A stretch of DNA of 64,000 nt from Pseudomonas marginalis (GCF_001645105.1 NZ_LKEG01000051.1:1-64000); one strand, 5' to 3'; positions 15,074 through 24,027 are shown, numbered from the stretch's first letter. A program made the numbers and translations. The notes: a model not told the origin generated them from the sequence alone.

Positions 15074-16541
15074 AACCTGTCGCTTCCACGCCGTACTGCG
15101 CGGCCATGCCGAACGCAACGATGGCGCCATCGCCCTGTGGGGTGACGCAATGAAAATGGACTACACCTCATTGTTCGCCGAAGTGGCGTATCGACAGGAG
15201 CGCCTGCGCGATGAGGGCGTCAAGGTCGTGGCCCTGGCCCTGGACAACGGCGTGGACGCGATGCTGTGGGACCTGGCGGTGTTGTTCGAAGGGTTGACTT
15301 GCCTGACTCTCCCGCCGTTCTTCAGTCCAGCCCAGCGCATCCACTGCCTTGAACAGAGTCACGCCGAACGGGTGATCGCCGAGCCTTACCTGGAGGCAGA
15401 ATTGCTGGCCGGCGGTTACCGTCAATCCGGCGACTTCTGGTGCCGCGCCTTTGAAGGCCGACCTTCCATGCCTTCGGGCACCGCCAAGGTGACCTTCACG
15501 TCCGGCACCACCGGAACGCCCAAGGGGGTCTGCCTGAGCGCCGACAGCCTGCTTCGGGTCGCCCGCGAGTTGCATCAGGCGAGCCACATCACCGATCCGC
15601 GCCATCACCTGGCGCTGTTGCCCATTGCGATTTTGCTGGAAAACCTCGGCTGCTACGCGGCGCTATATGCCGGCGCCACGCTGAGTGTGCCCAGCCAGAA
15701 GAGCCTGGGCATCCAGGGCGCCAGCGCGGTGGACGCCGCACAGTTGCTCGGGTGCCTGGCGACGCGCCAGCCCCACAGCCTGATCCTGGTTCCGCAATTG
15801 CTGTTGATGCTGGTGATCGCCGCCGAGCAAAGGGCATTCAGCCCCCAGGGCCTGCGATTTGCCGCCGTCGGCGGTGCCCGTGTGTCCAAGGCCTTGCTGC
15901 AACGCGCACACCGGCTGGGCATGCCGGTCTACGAAGGTTACGGGCTCTCGGAATGTGCCTCTGTGGTATGCCTGAACGCCCCCGGGGCGCAGCGTCCAGG
16001 CAGTGTCGGGCGGCCGTTGCCCCATGTTGAAATCCGCTTGGCCGAAGACGATGAGGTGCTGATCAAGGGTTCGACACTGCTCGGCTACCTGGGCCAGCCC
16101 GGTCAGCCCGAACAATGGTGGCCCACCGGCGATCTCGGTGACTTTGACGCGGACGGGTTTCTTTACCTCAAGGGCCGCAAGAAGCATCAATTCGTCACCA
16201 GCTACGGACGCAACGTCAACCCCGATTGGGTCGAGGCCGAGTTGACCCAGGACGGCGTCATCGCCCAGGCGTTCGTCTATGGCGAAGCGCTGCCGGAGAA
16301 CCACGCCTTGCTCTGGCCTCATCGCGCCGACTGCAGCGACAGCCAACTGGCCGCCGCCGTGGCGCAGGCCAACGTCGGCCTGCCCGACTACGCCCAGGTA
16401 CATCGCTGGACCCGCCTGGCAGAACCCTTTACCGCAACCAATGGCCTGCTCACCGCCAATGGTCGACCACGGCGCGACGCTATTGTCGCCCGGTATCAAG
16501 CCCAACTTGCCCCGCGACTCAACGAGGAGACCTCATCGTGA
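15063..16541 (+). CDS. AMP-binding (ANL) acyl/aryl-adenylating ligase with altered A10 lysine
   Basis: The 492-residue enzyme should activate a carboxylic acid as acyl-AMP, and perhaps as the CoA thioester. Visible motifs are the P-loop TFTSGTTGTPKG (144-155), YEGYGLSE (290-297), PTGDLG (354-359) and the hinge GRKKHQFVTSYGRNVNP (371-387). The C-terminal A10 motif reads NGLLTANGRPRR (460-471), so the catalytic Lys that normally follows the Gly is R468. That may weaken adenylation or point to a different reaction. The ATG at 15063 lies inside the previous gene, and coupling is likely; the longer upstream frame is the haemolysin gene read in another phase. Its stop codon overlaps the next start (GTGA). 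Confidence 0.85.
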   Translation: MSPETCRFHAVLRGHAERNDGAIALWGDAMKMDYTSLFAEVAYRQERLRDEGVKVVALALDNGVDAMLWDLAVLFEGLTCLTLPPFFSPAQRIHCLEQSHAERVIAEPYLEAELLAGGYRQSGDFWCRAFEGRPSMPSGTAKVTFTSGTTGTPKGVCLSADSLLRVARELHQASHITDPRHHLALLPIAILLENLGCYAALYAGATLSVPSQKSLGIQGASAVDAAQLLGCLATRQPHSLILVPQLLLMLVIAAEQRAFSPQGLRFAAVGGARVSKALLQRAHRLGMPVYEGYGLSECASVVCLNAPGAQRPGSVGRPLPHVEIRLAEDDEVLIKGSTLLGYLGQPGQPEQWWPTGDLGDFDADGFLYLKGRKKHQFVTSYGRNVNPDWVEAELTQDGVIAQAFVYGEALPENHALLWPHRADCSDSQLAAAVAQANVGLPDYAQVHRWTRLAEPFTATNGLLTANGRPRRDAIVARYQAQLAPRLNEETSS

Positions 16542-17212
16542 ATTTTTTCGACACGCTTCAAGAAGCCACCCAACAGGAACGCCAGGCACTGTTCAATTTG
16601 CCGATTATTCGGGAGGCCCTGGAGGGCAAGGTCAGCCTGGAAAGCTATCGCGCGTTCCTGACCCAGGCTTACTACCACGTCCGGCATACCGTGCCGTTGA
16701 TGATGGCCTGCGGTGCGCGCCTGCCGTCGCGCCTGGAGTGGTTGCGCAAGGCCGTCTGTGAGTACATCGAGGATGAATATGGCCATGAACAATGGGTGCT
16801 CAATGACATCGCCGCCTGTGGCGGTGACCAGGACGCCGTGCGTGACGGGCGCCCTGGCTTGCCCATCGAGCTGATGGTCAGTTACCTCTATGACCTGATC
16901 GCCCGTGACAACCCGGTCGGCCTGTTCGGCATGGTCAATGTGCTGGAAGGCACCAGCATCGCCCTGGCCACCCATGCGGCCGGCAGTATCCGTGAGCGTT
17001 TGCATCTGCCTGACACGGCGTTCAGTTACTTGAGCTCCCACGGGGCCCTGGACATCGGCCACATGGAAACCTACCGACGCTTGATGAACAGCCTGGAAGA
17101 CCCCGACGACCAGGCCGCGGTGATCCGCGCATCCAAGGTGGTATACGCCCTCTACACCGACATGTTCCGTAGCCTGCCGCGCCTCGGGGAGGCTTCCGAT
17201 GCGCCTGTCTGA
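16538..17212 (+). CDS. Haem-oxygenase-like diiron oxidase (TenA-like iron-containing redox enzyme)
   Basis: The 224-residue all-helical protein carries the metal-ligand pattern of haem-oxygenase-like diiron oxidases: E80-x2-H83 (DEYGH), E138 (NVLEGTS) and H168-x3-D172-x2-H175 (HGALDIGHME). Characterised relatives such as UndA and several N-oxygenases oxidise free or activated acids and amines with O2. The GTG start at 16538 overlaps the ligase stop codon (GTGA) and has a GGAG site upstream. The gene sits between an acyl-activating ligase and an SDR, so it probably oxidises the intermediate of that pathway. It is shorter than UndA and is not an obvious orthologue. Thiaminase activity is unlikely because no thiamine genes are nearby. 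Confidence 0.83.
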   Translation: MNFFDTLQEATQQERQALFNLPIIREALEGKVSLESYRAFLTQAYYHVRHTVPLMMACGARLPSRLEWLRKAVCEYIEDEYGHEQWVLNDIAACGGDQDAVRDGRPGLPIELMVSYLYDLIARDNPVGLFGMVNVLEGTSIALATHAAGSIRERLHLPDTAFSYLSSHGALDIGHMETYRRLMNSLEDPDDQAAVIRASKVVYALYTDMFRSLPRLGEASDAPV

Positions 17213-18008
17213 TGCGCGCGTGGTGTTGACCGGCGCCAGCGGTGGCATCGGCCTGGCAATTGCCACCGCCCTGTGCGCCAGCGGCGCGCGGGTGCTGGCC
17301 GTGGCCCGTCATCGGGTACCGCTGGAGGGCTTGCTTGAGCGCTACCCCCAGCAGCTGTGCTGGGTCGGTGCCGACCTGACCTTCCTCGCTGACCGCCGTA
17401 AGGTGCTGGCCGCCGCCGAAGCCATCGGGGGGGTGAACCTGCTGATCAACGCCGCCGGTATCAACCACTTTGCCATGCTGGAACAGCTGGACGACAACGA
17501 CATCAACGGCATGCTGGCACTCAACATTACCGCGCCCATCTGCCTGACCAAGCTGCTGCTGCCGCTGCTCAAGCAAGCGCCGAGCGCCATGGTCGTGAAT
17601 GTCGGCTCAACCTATGGCTCCATCGGTTACCCCGGCTACGCCACCTACTGCGCCACCAAGTTCGCCTTGCGCGGGTTTTCCGAAGCCTTGCGCCGGGAAC
17701 TGGCCGACACCCGTGTCGGCGTGCTGTACGTGGCGCCACGTGCGACCCGGACCCCGATGAACAGCCCGGCGGCGCAGGCCTTGAACGATGCGCTCAAGGC
17801 CAATGTCGACGACCCGAACACGGTGGCGCACGCGGTCATCCAGGCGATTGCCAACGAACGCCGCGACCTGTACCTGGGCTGGCCGGAGCGCTTCTTTGTG
17901 CGTCTCAACAGCCTGTGGCCGAACCTGGTCGACCGAGGGTTGCGTAAACAGCTGCCGCTGGTACGTCGCTTGATCGATAAACCCGTGAAAAAGGACCTGA
18001 AACCATGA
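17199..18008 (+). CDS. Short-chain dehydrogenase/reductase
   Basis: The 269-residue NAD(P)-dependent oxidoreductase has the cofactor loop TGASGGIG (11-18), NAAG (84-87) and a complete catalytic set S137, Y150 and K154 (YCATK). It overlaps the diiron oxidase gene by 14 bp and the following TPR gene by 4 bp (ATGA). It likely reduces a carbonyl, or oxidises an alcohol, in the product built by the operon. The R-x-x-R-x-P-MNSP segment after the active site is close to reductases of acyl or keto intermediates, but the substrate is unknown. A basic C-terminal tail could bind the membrane. Confidence 0.87.
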   Translation: MRLSDARVVLTGASGGIGLAIATALCASGARVLAVARHRVPLEGLLERYPQQLCWVGADLTFLADRRKVLAAAEAIGGVNLLINAAGINHFAMLEQLDDNDINGMLALNITAPICLTKLLLPLLKQAPSAMVVNVGSTYGSIGYPGYATYCATKFALRGFSEALRRELADTRVGVLYVAPRATRTPMNSPAAQALNDALKANVDDPNTVAHAVIQAIANERRDLYLGWPERFFVRLNSLWPNLVDRGLRKQLPLVRRLIDKPVKKDLKP

Positions 18009-18649
18009 AACGACTGCTTACCGCGCTGCTGCTCTGTGCCTTGAGCCCCTTCACCTGGGCGCTGGACACCGCCGACCAGCAGCGCCTGAACGATATCCAG
18101 GCACGCTGGGCACAGATCCAATACAACCTGCCGGAGGAACAACGTACCCAAGCGTTCGAACAACTGGCCGCCCAGACGACGGCTTTCACCCAGGCCCGCC
18201 CGCAGACCGCCGAGGCGTGGATCTGGTCGGGGATTGTCACCAGCAGTTGGGCCGGTGCCCAAGGCGGGCTCGGTGCGTTGAGCAAGGTCAAGCGGGCCAA
18301 GGTTGATCTGGAAACAGCCCTCGCCCTGGATCCGAAGGCACTGCAAGGCTCGGCCTACACCAGCCTGGCGGCGTTGTACGACCGCGTACCCGGCTGGCCG
18401 ATCGGCTTCGGCGATGCGGACAAGGCGCAACAGTTACTGAAACAGGCCTTGCAACTCAACCCGGCGGGCATTGATAGTCTGTACTTTTGGGGAGACCACC
18501 TGTACCGGCAAAAACGTTATGACGAAGCGCGTGAGGCTTTGCAAAAAGCCCTGCTGGCCGCGCCACGACCCGGTCGGGAAACCGCCGATGCCGGGCGGCG
18601 CAAAGAGATCGAAAGCCTGCTGGCCGACATCCATAAAAAACTCAACTAA
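18005..18649 (+). CDS. Exported TPR-like protein
   Basis: The 214-residue protein has a clear signal peptide (MKRLLTALLLCALSPFTWA) without a lipobox Cys, so it should be periplasmic. The mature part is helical with TPR-like repeats (ALDPKALQGSAYTSLAALYD, ALQLNPAGIDSLYFWGDHLY, REALQKALL). It begins inside the SDR stop (ATGA overlap) and is followed after 12 bp by the response regulator gene. It may bind the pathway product or modulate the sensor kinase's periplasmic domain; this is inferred from order alone. Confidence 0.8.
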   Translation: MKRLLTALLLCALSPFTWALDTADQQRLNDIQARWAQIQYNLPEEQRTQAFEQLAAQTTAFTQARPQTAEAWIWSGIVTSSWAGAQGGLGALSKVKRAKVDLETALALDPKALQGSAYTSLAALYDRVPGWPIGFGDADKAQQLLKQALQLNPAGIDSLYFWGDHLYRQKRYDEAREALQKALLAAPRPGRETADAGRRKEIESLLADIHKKLN

Positions 18650-18661
18650 CCAGGAGTCCGC

Positions 18662-19324
18662 GTGCGCCTATTACTGATCGAGGATGACGACGCATTGGGG
18701 GGAGGCATTCACCAGGCACTGGCGCGTGAGGGGTATACCGTCGACTGGCTGCAAGACGGCAGCAGTGCCTTGCATGCCCTGCTCAGCGAAACTTTTGACG
18801 CCGTGGTGCTTGACCTTGGCCTGCCACGCATGGACGGACTGGAAGTGCTGCGTCGCCTGCGCGACAGTGGCGCAACCGTGCCGGTGCTGATCCTCACGGC
18901 GCGCGACGCCACCGAAGACCGCATCGCCGGGCTCGATGCCGGCGCCGATGACTACCTGGTCAAACCGTTCGACCTGGCTGAACTCAAGGCGCGTCTGCGC
19001 GCCTTGTTGCGCCGCAGTGCCGGGCGTGCCCGGGTGGTAATCGAGCACGCGGGTATCTGCCTGGACCCGAGCACGCAGCAGGTCAGTTATCACGGTGTCC
19101 CCGTGCTTCTCACCCCCAAGGAATATCAGCTGCTGCACGAACTGCTATCGCCGCCCGGCCGCGTCATGACCCGTGACCAGTTGATGCAATTGCTCTACGG
19201 CTGGAACGAAGAAGCCGAAAGCAACACCCTGGAGGTGCACATCCATCACCTGCGTAAGAAGTTCTCCAGCGAACTGATTCGCACCGTCCGAGGTGTGGGC
19301 TATCTGGTCGAGGAGCGCCGATGA
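18662..19324 (+). CDS. OmpR/QseB-type response regulator
   Basis: The 220-residue regulator has a receiver domain (phospho-acceptor D51, K101 in LVKPF) and an OmpR-type winged helix (about 125-218, TPKEYQLLHELLSPPGRVMTRDQL). It uses a GTG start at 18662 behind AGGAG. It overlaps the following kinase gene by 4 bp (ATGA). Its family (QseB/PmrA) recognises hexamer-N5-hexamer boxes, and such boxes occur in the promoter of this same operon, so autoregulation is likely. Confidence 0.92.
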   Translation: MRLLLIEDDDALGGGIHQALAREGYTVDWLQDGSSALHALLSETFDAVVLDLGLPRMDGLEVLRRLRDSGATVPVLILTARDATEDRIAGLDAGADDYLVKPFDLAELKARLRALLRRSAGRARVVIEHAGICLDPSTQQVSYHGVPVLLTPKEYQLLHELLSPPGRVMTRDQLMQLLYGWNEEAESNTLEVHIHHLRKKFSSELIRTVRGVGYLVEERR

Positions 19325-20688
19325 CTTCGATTCGGCGACGAACCCTGACCCTTATTATTGGCCTGCTGCTCACCGGGCTGCTGGTGATCAGCGTGCTGAA
19401 CCTGCATGACAGCAATCACGAAATCGCCGAAGTCTACGACGCACAACTGGCGCAAAACGCGCGGCTGCTCCAAGGCGTCATGAGCATGCCGCTGGCCAGC
19501 AAAGACCAGGCAGACCTGTATCGCGCCTTCAATAAAGCCTTGGGCGAAGCCATGCCCAAGGTGGATGGGCACCCTTATGAAAGTAAAATCGCCTTTCAGG
19601 TGTGGAACCCGCAGGACGAGCTGCTGGTGTTTACCGCCAGTGCCCCTTCCTTCTCGAAGCCCCCCGCACAGCCGGGGTACAGCAACATCAACGACCTCAA
19701 TGGTCGGCAATGGCGCGGCTTCGTGCTCAAGGACAAGGACAATGGCCTGCGCATCTGGGTGGGCGAACGCGACGATGTACGGTCCGACCTGGTGCAACGC
19801 ATCGTGCGGCATACCCTGTGGCCCAATGTGTTGGGTAGCCTGATCCTGGCCGCGATGGTCTGGCTGGCCATTGGTTGGGGGCTCAAGCCGCTGGCCGATA
19901 TGGCTGCCACGTTGCGTGCGCGGCACTCTGGCTCACTGGAACCGATGCAACTGACCCCCTTGCCCACGGAGCTGGAGCCCATGCAGGCGGCATTGAACCG
20001 CATGCTGGCGCAGATCCAAGAGATGCTCGGCCGTGAACGCCGCTTTATCGCCGACGCCGCCCACGAAATGCGTACGCCCCTGGCGGTATTGCGGGTGCAC
20101 GCGCAAAACCTGCTGGAAGCCGGCACAGACACCGAACGCCGCGAGTCCCTGGCTTTTCTGATCACCGGCGTCGACCGCACCACCCGCCTGGTCAACCAAT
20201 TGCTGACCATGGCGCGCCTTGAACCCAGCGCCACACAGCCATCCGTACAAACCATCGACCTGGCAACGACAGTGCGTGAAACGCTGATCCAGCTGACACC
20301 CTGGCTGCTGAGCAAAGGCCTTGAGCTGGTGTTCGACGTGGACGATGCGCCGTACCGCGTGACGACCGATGCCGGCGTAATCAACATCGCCCTGACCAAC
20401 CTGGTGACCAATGCCGCGAATTTCTCTCCTGAACACGGGGTCATTACGGTGAGGTTGTGCCAGGTCCCCCAGCGTTTCGTGCTGACCGTGGATGACCAAG
20501 GGCCCGGCATTGAAGAAAGTGAGCGTGACCGCCTCTTCGAGCTGTTTTACAGCCGGGGCAACGCCGAAGGCGCCGGCCTGGGCCTGACCATCGTACACAC
20601 CATTGCCCAGCGCCTCGGCGGCCAGGTGCGCCTGGAAAACCTGGCGGCCGGAGGGCTGAGAGCAACGCTGGAAATCCCGCAGTCATGA
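19321..20688 (+). CDS. QseC-like sensor histidine kinase
   Basis: The 455-residue inner-membrane kinase has TM1 at about 9-27, a periplasmic sensor of about 135 residues, TM2 near 168-187, a linker, the H-box AAHEMRTPLAVLRVH (phosphorylated H248), and an ATP-binding domain with DQGPGIE and GAGLGLTIV. It pairs with the response regulator just upstream. The periplasmic domain is QseC-like (about 2CSK-N size). Because it closes an operon for an apparent small-molecule pathway and an exported TPR protein, it may sense the product, a related metal or envelope cue. Confidence 0.9.
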   Translation: MTSIRRRTLTLIIGLLLTGLLVISVLNLHDSNHEIAEVYDAQLAQNARLLQGVMSMPLASKDQADLYRAFNKALGEAMPKVDGHPYESKIAFQVWNPQDELLVFTASAPSFSKPPAQPGYSNINDLNGRQWRGFVLKDKDNGLRIWVGERDDVRSDLVQRIVRHTLWPNVLGSLILAAMVWLAIGWGLKPLADMAATLRARHSGSLEPMQLTPLPTELEPMQAALNRMLAQIQEMLGRERRFIADAAHEMRTPLAVLRVHAQNLLEAGTDTERRESLAFLITGVDRTTRLVNQLLTMARLEPSATQPSVQTIDLATTVRETLIQLTPWLLSKGLELVFDVDDAPYRVTTDAGVINIALTNLVTNAANFSPEHGVITVRLCQVPQRFVLTVDDQGPGIEESERDRLFELFYSRGNAEGAGLGLTIVHTIAQRLGGQVRLENLAAGGLRATLEIPQS

Positions 20689-21025
20689 CCGACTGTGGGG
20701 GGCACGTTGATGTGTCACTTGAGGACGACAGCGCGCGCCAATGCATTCAAACGAATGCATGCCGTCGACGCGACAGCCAATGCCCCGCTCCGCGAGCTGA
20801 ACCGTGCCTCAGGGTTCCATAGCGCCATTTATTTGGGTAAGAGTACCCAGGTCGCCAGTAGCGTGACGTGATGAACAGCACTGAACGGGCGCCCCGACCC
20901 CGTTGTCAGCATACATCCGTTTGAGTGTATTCGTACCGCGCGGGGTGCGGTATCTGCTATCGTCCAAGGACCTCATCTCCTCCTCATCGCGTTGCTGCGA
21001 TTTTCTGTGAGTATGCTCTGCGGCC
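20689..21025. other. 337-bp intergenic region with an 8-bp-arm palindrome
   Basis: No convincing gene lies here. ATGCATTC-AAAC-GAATGCAT (20741-20760) is a perfect dyad with 8-bp arms; without a following T-run it resembles an operator more than a terminator. A second, weaker dyad TACCGC/GCGGTA (20934-20939, 20947-20952) lies nearer the following kinase gene. The region must contain the promoter of the PAS kinase-receiver-EAL operon and possibly the end of the preceding transcript. Confidence 0.5.
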
Positions 21026-22420
21026 GTGTCAACGACGCGTCCGGGCCTTATCTGCACGGACAACAACGCAGTGGACAAACCAGCTCTTGGCACCTCGCCC
21101 GAACCCCAATCGCGGGCCGAAAAAATCGTCGAGTTCAAACGGCAGAAAACCCTGCTCAAGACCGGCGCCCTGCAGGACGCGATCTTCAACAGCGCGTACT
21201 TTTCCAGCATCGCCACCGACGAGAAAGGCGTCATCCAGATCTTCAACGTCGGCGCCGAACGCATGCTCGGCTATGCCGCCGCCGATGTGGTCAACCGCAT
21301 CACCCCTGCCGACATCTCCGACCCCGTCGAACTGATCACCCGCGCCGCCGCCCTCAGCCTTGAGCTGGACACACCGATCACGCCGGGTTTCGAAGCGCTG
21401 GTGTTCAAGGCCTCGCGTGGCATCGAAGACATCTATGAGCTGACCTATATCCGCAAGGACGGCAGTCGCCTGTCGGCCATGGTCTCGGTGACCGCCCTGC
21501 GCAACCGCTACGACACCATCATCGGCTACCTCTTGATCGGCACCGACAACACCGCGCGCAAGCAGGAAGAAGCCGAGCGCAAAGGCTTCGAACGGGCGCT
21601 GGAAGAGAAGAACCTGGAGCTGGAACATGCCAGCCATATGAAGTCCGAGTTCCTCGCCACCATGTCCCATGAACTGCGCACGCCGTTGAATGCGGTGATC
21701 GGCTTTTCCGAAGCGCTCAAGGATGGCCTGGTCGGCGAAATGAGCGACACCCAACGCGAATACATCGGCGACATTTTCACCAGCGGCCAGCACCTGCTGT
21801 CGCTGATCAATGACATCCTCGACCTGTCCAAGGTCGAGGCCGGGATGATGGAACTGGAGCTGGAAGCCGTGGAGCTGGCGGGGTTATTGGCCAACAGCCT
21901 GTTGATCGTGCGGGAAAAAGCCGCGCTGCAACGCATCCAGTTGAAACTCGAAAGCCCCGAAGACCTCGGCTGCCTGGCGCTGGACCTGCGCAAGACCAAA
22001 CAGATCGTCTACAACCTGCTGGCCAACGCCGTAAAGTTCAGCGAGCACGGCAGCTCAGTGACCCTGACGGTGCGCCAGGTGCCCCGCGAGCAAGTCGGGC
22101 AGATTCCAGGCGAATGGCCGGTGTACAACTTTGCCTTGCCCGATAGCCCCCACCAACAGTTCCTCGAGTTGAGCGTCAGCGACACAGGCATCGGGATTGC
22201 CGAGGACGACATGGGCAAGTTGTTCAAGGCATTCAGCCAGATCGACAGTAGCCTGGCGCGCAAATTCGAAGGCACCGGCCTGGGGCTGGCGATGGTCAAG
22301 CAATTGACGGACCTGCATGGCGGCAGCGTCGCCGTGGCCAGCCGCGCAGGCTGTGGCGCACGCTTTGTGGCCTGGCTGCCGCTGCACCGCGCTGCGGAGG
22401 CTGCATGGCCAATATCCTGA
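21026..22420 (+). CDS. Cytosolic PAS sensor histidine kinase
   Basis: The kinase has up to 464 residues and no membrane helix. It has a PAS/PAC module (about 50-180), a short coiled segment, the H-box ATMSHELRTPLNAVIGF (H215), and a full ATPase domain (SDTGIGIAEDDMGKLF, GTGLGLAMVKQL). The start is uncertain: the GTG at 21026 opens the frame, but no good ribosome site is seen there, and the GTG at 21071 would also work. The next gene, a single receiver, starts inside its 3' end, so they form a split hybrid-kinase-like module with a receiver-EAL protein downstream. Confidence 0.85.
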   Translation: MSTTRPGLICTDNNAVDKPALGTSPEPQSRAEKIVEFKRQKTLLKTGALQDAIFNSAYFSSIATDEKGVIQIFNVGAERMLGYAAADVVNRITPADISDPVELITRAAALSLELDTPITPGFEALVFKASRGIEDIYELTYIRKDGSRLSAMVSVTALRNRYDTIIGYLLIGTDNTARKQEEAERKGFERALEEKNLELEHASHMKSEFLATMSHELRTPLNAVIGFSEALKDGLVGEMSDTQREYIGDIFTSGQHLLSLINDILDLSKVEAGMMELELEAVELAGLLANSLLIVREKAALQRIQLKLESPEDLGCLALDLRKTKQIVYNLLANAVKFSEHGSSVTLTVRQVPREQVGQIPGEWPVYNFALPDSPHQQFLELSVSDTGIGIAEDDMGKLFKAFSQIDSSLARKFEGTGLGLAMVKQLTDLHGGSVAVASRAGCGARFVAWLPLHRAAEAAWPIS

Positions 22421-22788
22421 TCGTTGAAGACAATGAGGCCAATATGCGCCTGGCGCGCTTATTGCTCGTGAATGCAGGTCACACCGTGCTGTGGGCGCCC
22501 GATGCCGAAACCGGCCTGACCCTGGCCCGCGAACAGCAACCGGCGCTGATCCTGATGGACATCCAGTTGCCGGGCATGGACGGCCTGGCCGCCACCGCGC
22601 TGCTCAAGCGTGACCCGCTTACCGCACACATCCCGGTGATCGCCCTGACGGCCATGGCGATGAAAGAAGACCGTGAAAAAACCCGGCTGGCCGGTTGTGA
22701 CGCCTACATCATCAAGCCGCTGCGTTACAAAGAGCTGTACCAGGTGATCGACACCTTGCTGCAACAGCACACAAAACCCCTCATATGA
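22405..22788 (+). CDS. Single-domain response regulator (DivK/CheY-like)
   Basis: The 127-residue protein is only a receiver domain with acidic pocket E8/D9, phospho-acceptor D52 (LILMDIQLPGMDG) and the conserved Lys in IIKPLRYKEL. It overlaps the PAS kinase gene by 16 bp. Hybrid kinases often carry this receiver fused at their C-terminus; here it is a separate, coupled protein and may be the kinase's first phosphate acceptor, relaying to the downstream receiver-EAL protein. Confidence 0.9.
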   Translation: MANILIVEDNEANMRLARLLLVNAGHTVLWAPDAETGLTLAREQQPALILMDIQLPGMDGLAATALLKRDPLTAHIPVIALTAMAMKEDREKTRLAGCDAYIIKPLRYKELYQVIDTLLQQHTKPLI

Positions 22789-22797
22789 GTCCTCTCC

Positions 22798-24027
22798 ATG
22801 GCCAGCCAACCCGCGACGCTGTTGATCGTTGATGATGAACCTCAGGTTCGCAAGCTCCTGGAAACCTTGCTGCAACACGAGGGCTACCAGACCCTCACGG
22901 CGGGCAGCGGAGAAGAAGCCCTGCAATTGGTGGCGCAACAGCCACCGGACCTGATCCTGCTGGACATCATGATGCCAGGCATGGACGGCTACGAAGTCGC
23001 CAGCCAGTTGAAAGGTGATGAAACCACGGCAGGCATTCCGATCATCATGTTGTCGGCCCTCAGCGAACCGAGTGCCCGGGTCAACGGACTGGAGGCCGGC
23101 GCCGAGGAATTCATCACCAAGCCCGTGGAGCGTGTCGAACTCTGGTTGCGGGTACGTAACCTGTTGCGGCTCAAGACGCGCGGCGACTGGGTGAGCCATT
23201 CGCGCGAGCTGGCGCAACGCCCTACCGGCATGAACGTGCATGACCTGGCCCGGCAGGACTTGGAAAGTGCCTTGCGCCAGGCCGTCGAACACGATGAATT
23301 CACCCTGCATTACCAGCCCAAGGTCGAGGTCGCCAGCGGCCGCCTGTGCGCCCTCGAGGCGTTGCTGCGCTGGGAACGGCCGGACTATGGCGCCGTGTCG
23401 CCGGCCGTGTTCGTGCCCATCCTGGAAAGCCTGGGATTGATCGTGCCCGTGGGGCGCTGGGTGATCGAACAGGTGTGCCGACAGATCGCCGAGTGGCAAC
23501 AAGGGCCGATTGGCCCGGTGGAGGTGTCGGTCAACGTTTCCGGTCATCAATTGATCGAAGGCGACCTGATTGCCGATATCGCGCGCCTGCTCAAGCAACA
23601 CCAGGTCGAGCCGCACTGGCTGGAAGTCGAACTGACGGAAGGGTCGTTGATGGAAAACACCCAGCACACCATCGCCAGCCTGCAACGCTTGCACACCATG
23701 GGCGTGAAAATCTCCATCGACGACTTCGGCACCGGCTACTCGAGCCTGGCGTACCTGCGGCGGTTTCCCATCGACACGCTGAAGATCGACATCGCGTTTA
23801 TCCGCGAAGTCACCAGCAACCCGCAGGATGCGGCGATCACCCGCACCATCATTGAACTGGCCCACAGTCTCAACCTGCGGGTGGTGGCCGAAGGCGTGGA
23901 AACCCAGGCGCAGTTGGCGTTTTTGAAAGAGGCCGGCTGCGATCAGATCCAGGGGTATCTGTTCAGCCGGCCGTTGCCGGTGGAAACCTTGGAGCGCCTG
24001 TTGCTGGAACGCGTAGAGGGTCTGTGA
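22798..24027 (+). CDS. Receiver-EAL cyclic-di-GMP phosphodiesterase
   Basis: The 409-residue protein joins a receiver (D56 in LLDIMMPGMDG) to an EAL domain (about 150-400). The catalytic and metal-binding motifs are present: E187-A-L-L-R-W, ELTEG, IDDFGTGYSSL, KID and EGVET. An active phosphodiesterase that degrades c-di-GMP is therefore likely. It begins 9 bp after the stand-alone receiver and is the output of the PAS kinase module, so kinase signalling should lower c-di-GMP and favour motility over biofilm. ELTEG in place of the common ELTES is a small variation. Confidence 0.9.
   Translation: MASQPATLLIVDDEPQVRKLLETLLQHEGYQTLTAGSGEEALQLVAQQPPDLILLDIMMPGMDGYEVASQLKGDETTAGIPIIMLSALSEPSARVNGLEAGAEEFITKPVERVELWLRVRNLLRLKTRGDWVSHSRELAQRPTGMNVHDLARQDLESALRQAVEHDEFTLHYQPKVEVASGRLCALEALLRWERPDYGAVSPAVFVPILESLGLIVPVGRWVIEQVCRQIAEWQQGPIGPVEVSVNVSGHQLIEGDLIADIARLLKQHQVEPHWLEVELTEGSLMENTQHTIASLQRLHTMGVKISIDDFGTGYSSLAYLRRFPIDTLKIDIAFIREVTSNPQDAAITRTIIELAHSLNLRVVAEGVETQAQLAFLKEAGCDQIQGYLFSRPLPVETLERLLLERVEGL

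Noticed and set aside
16226..16537. Longer N-terminus for the diiron oxidase
   Set aside because: It reads through the ligase gene in another phase; the GTG at 16538 has a ribosome site and GTGA overlap with the ligase stop codon.
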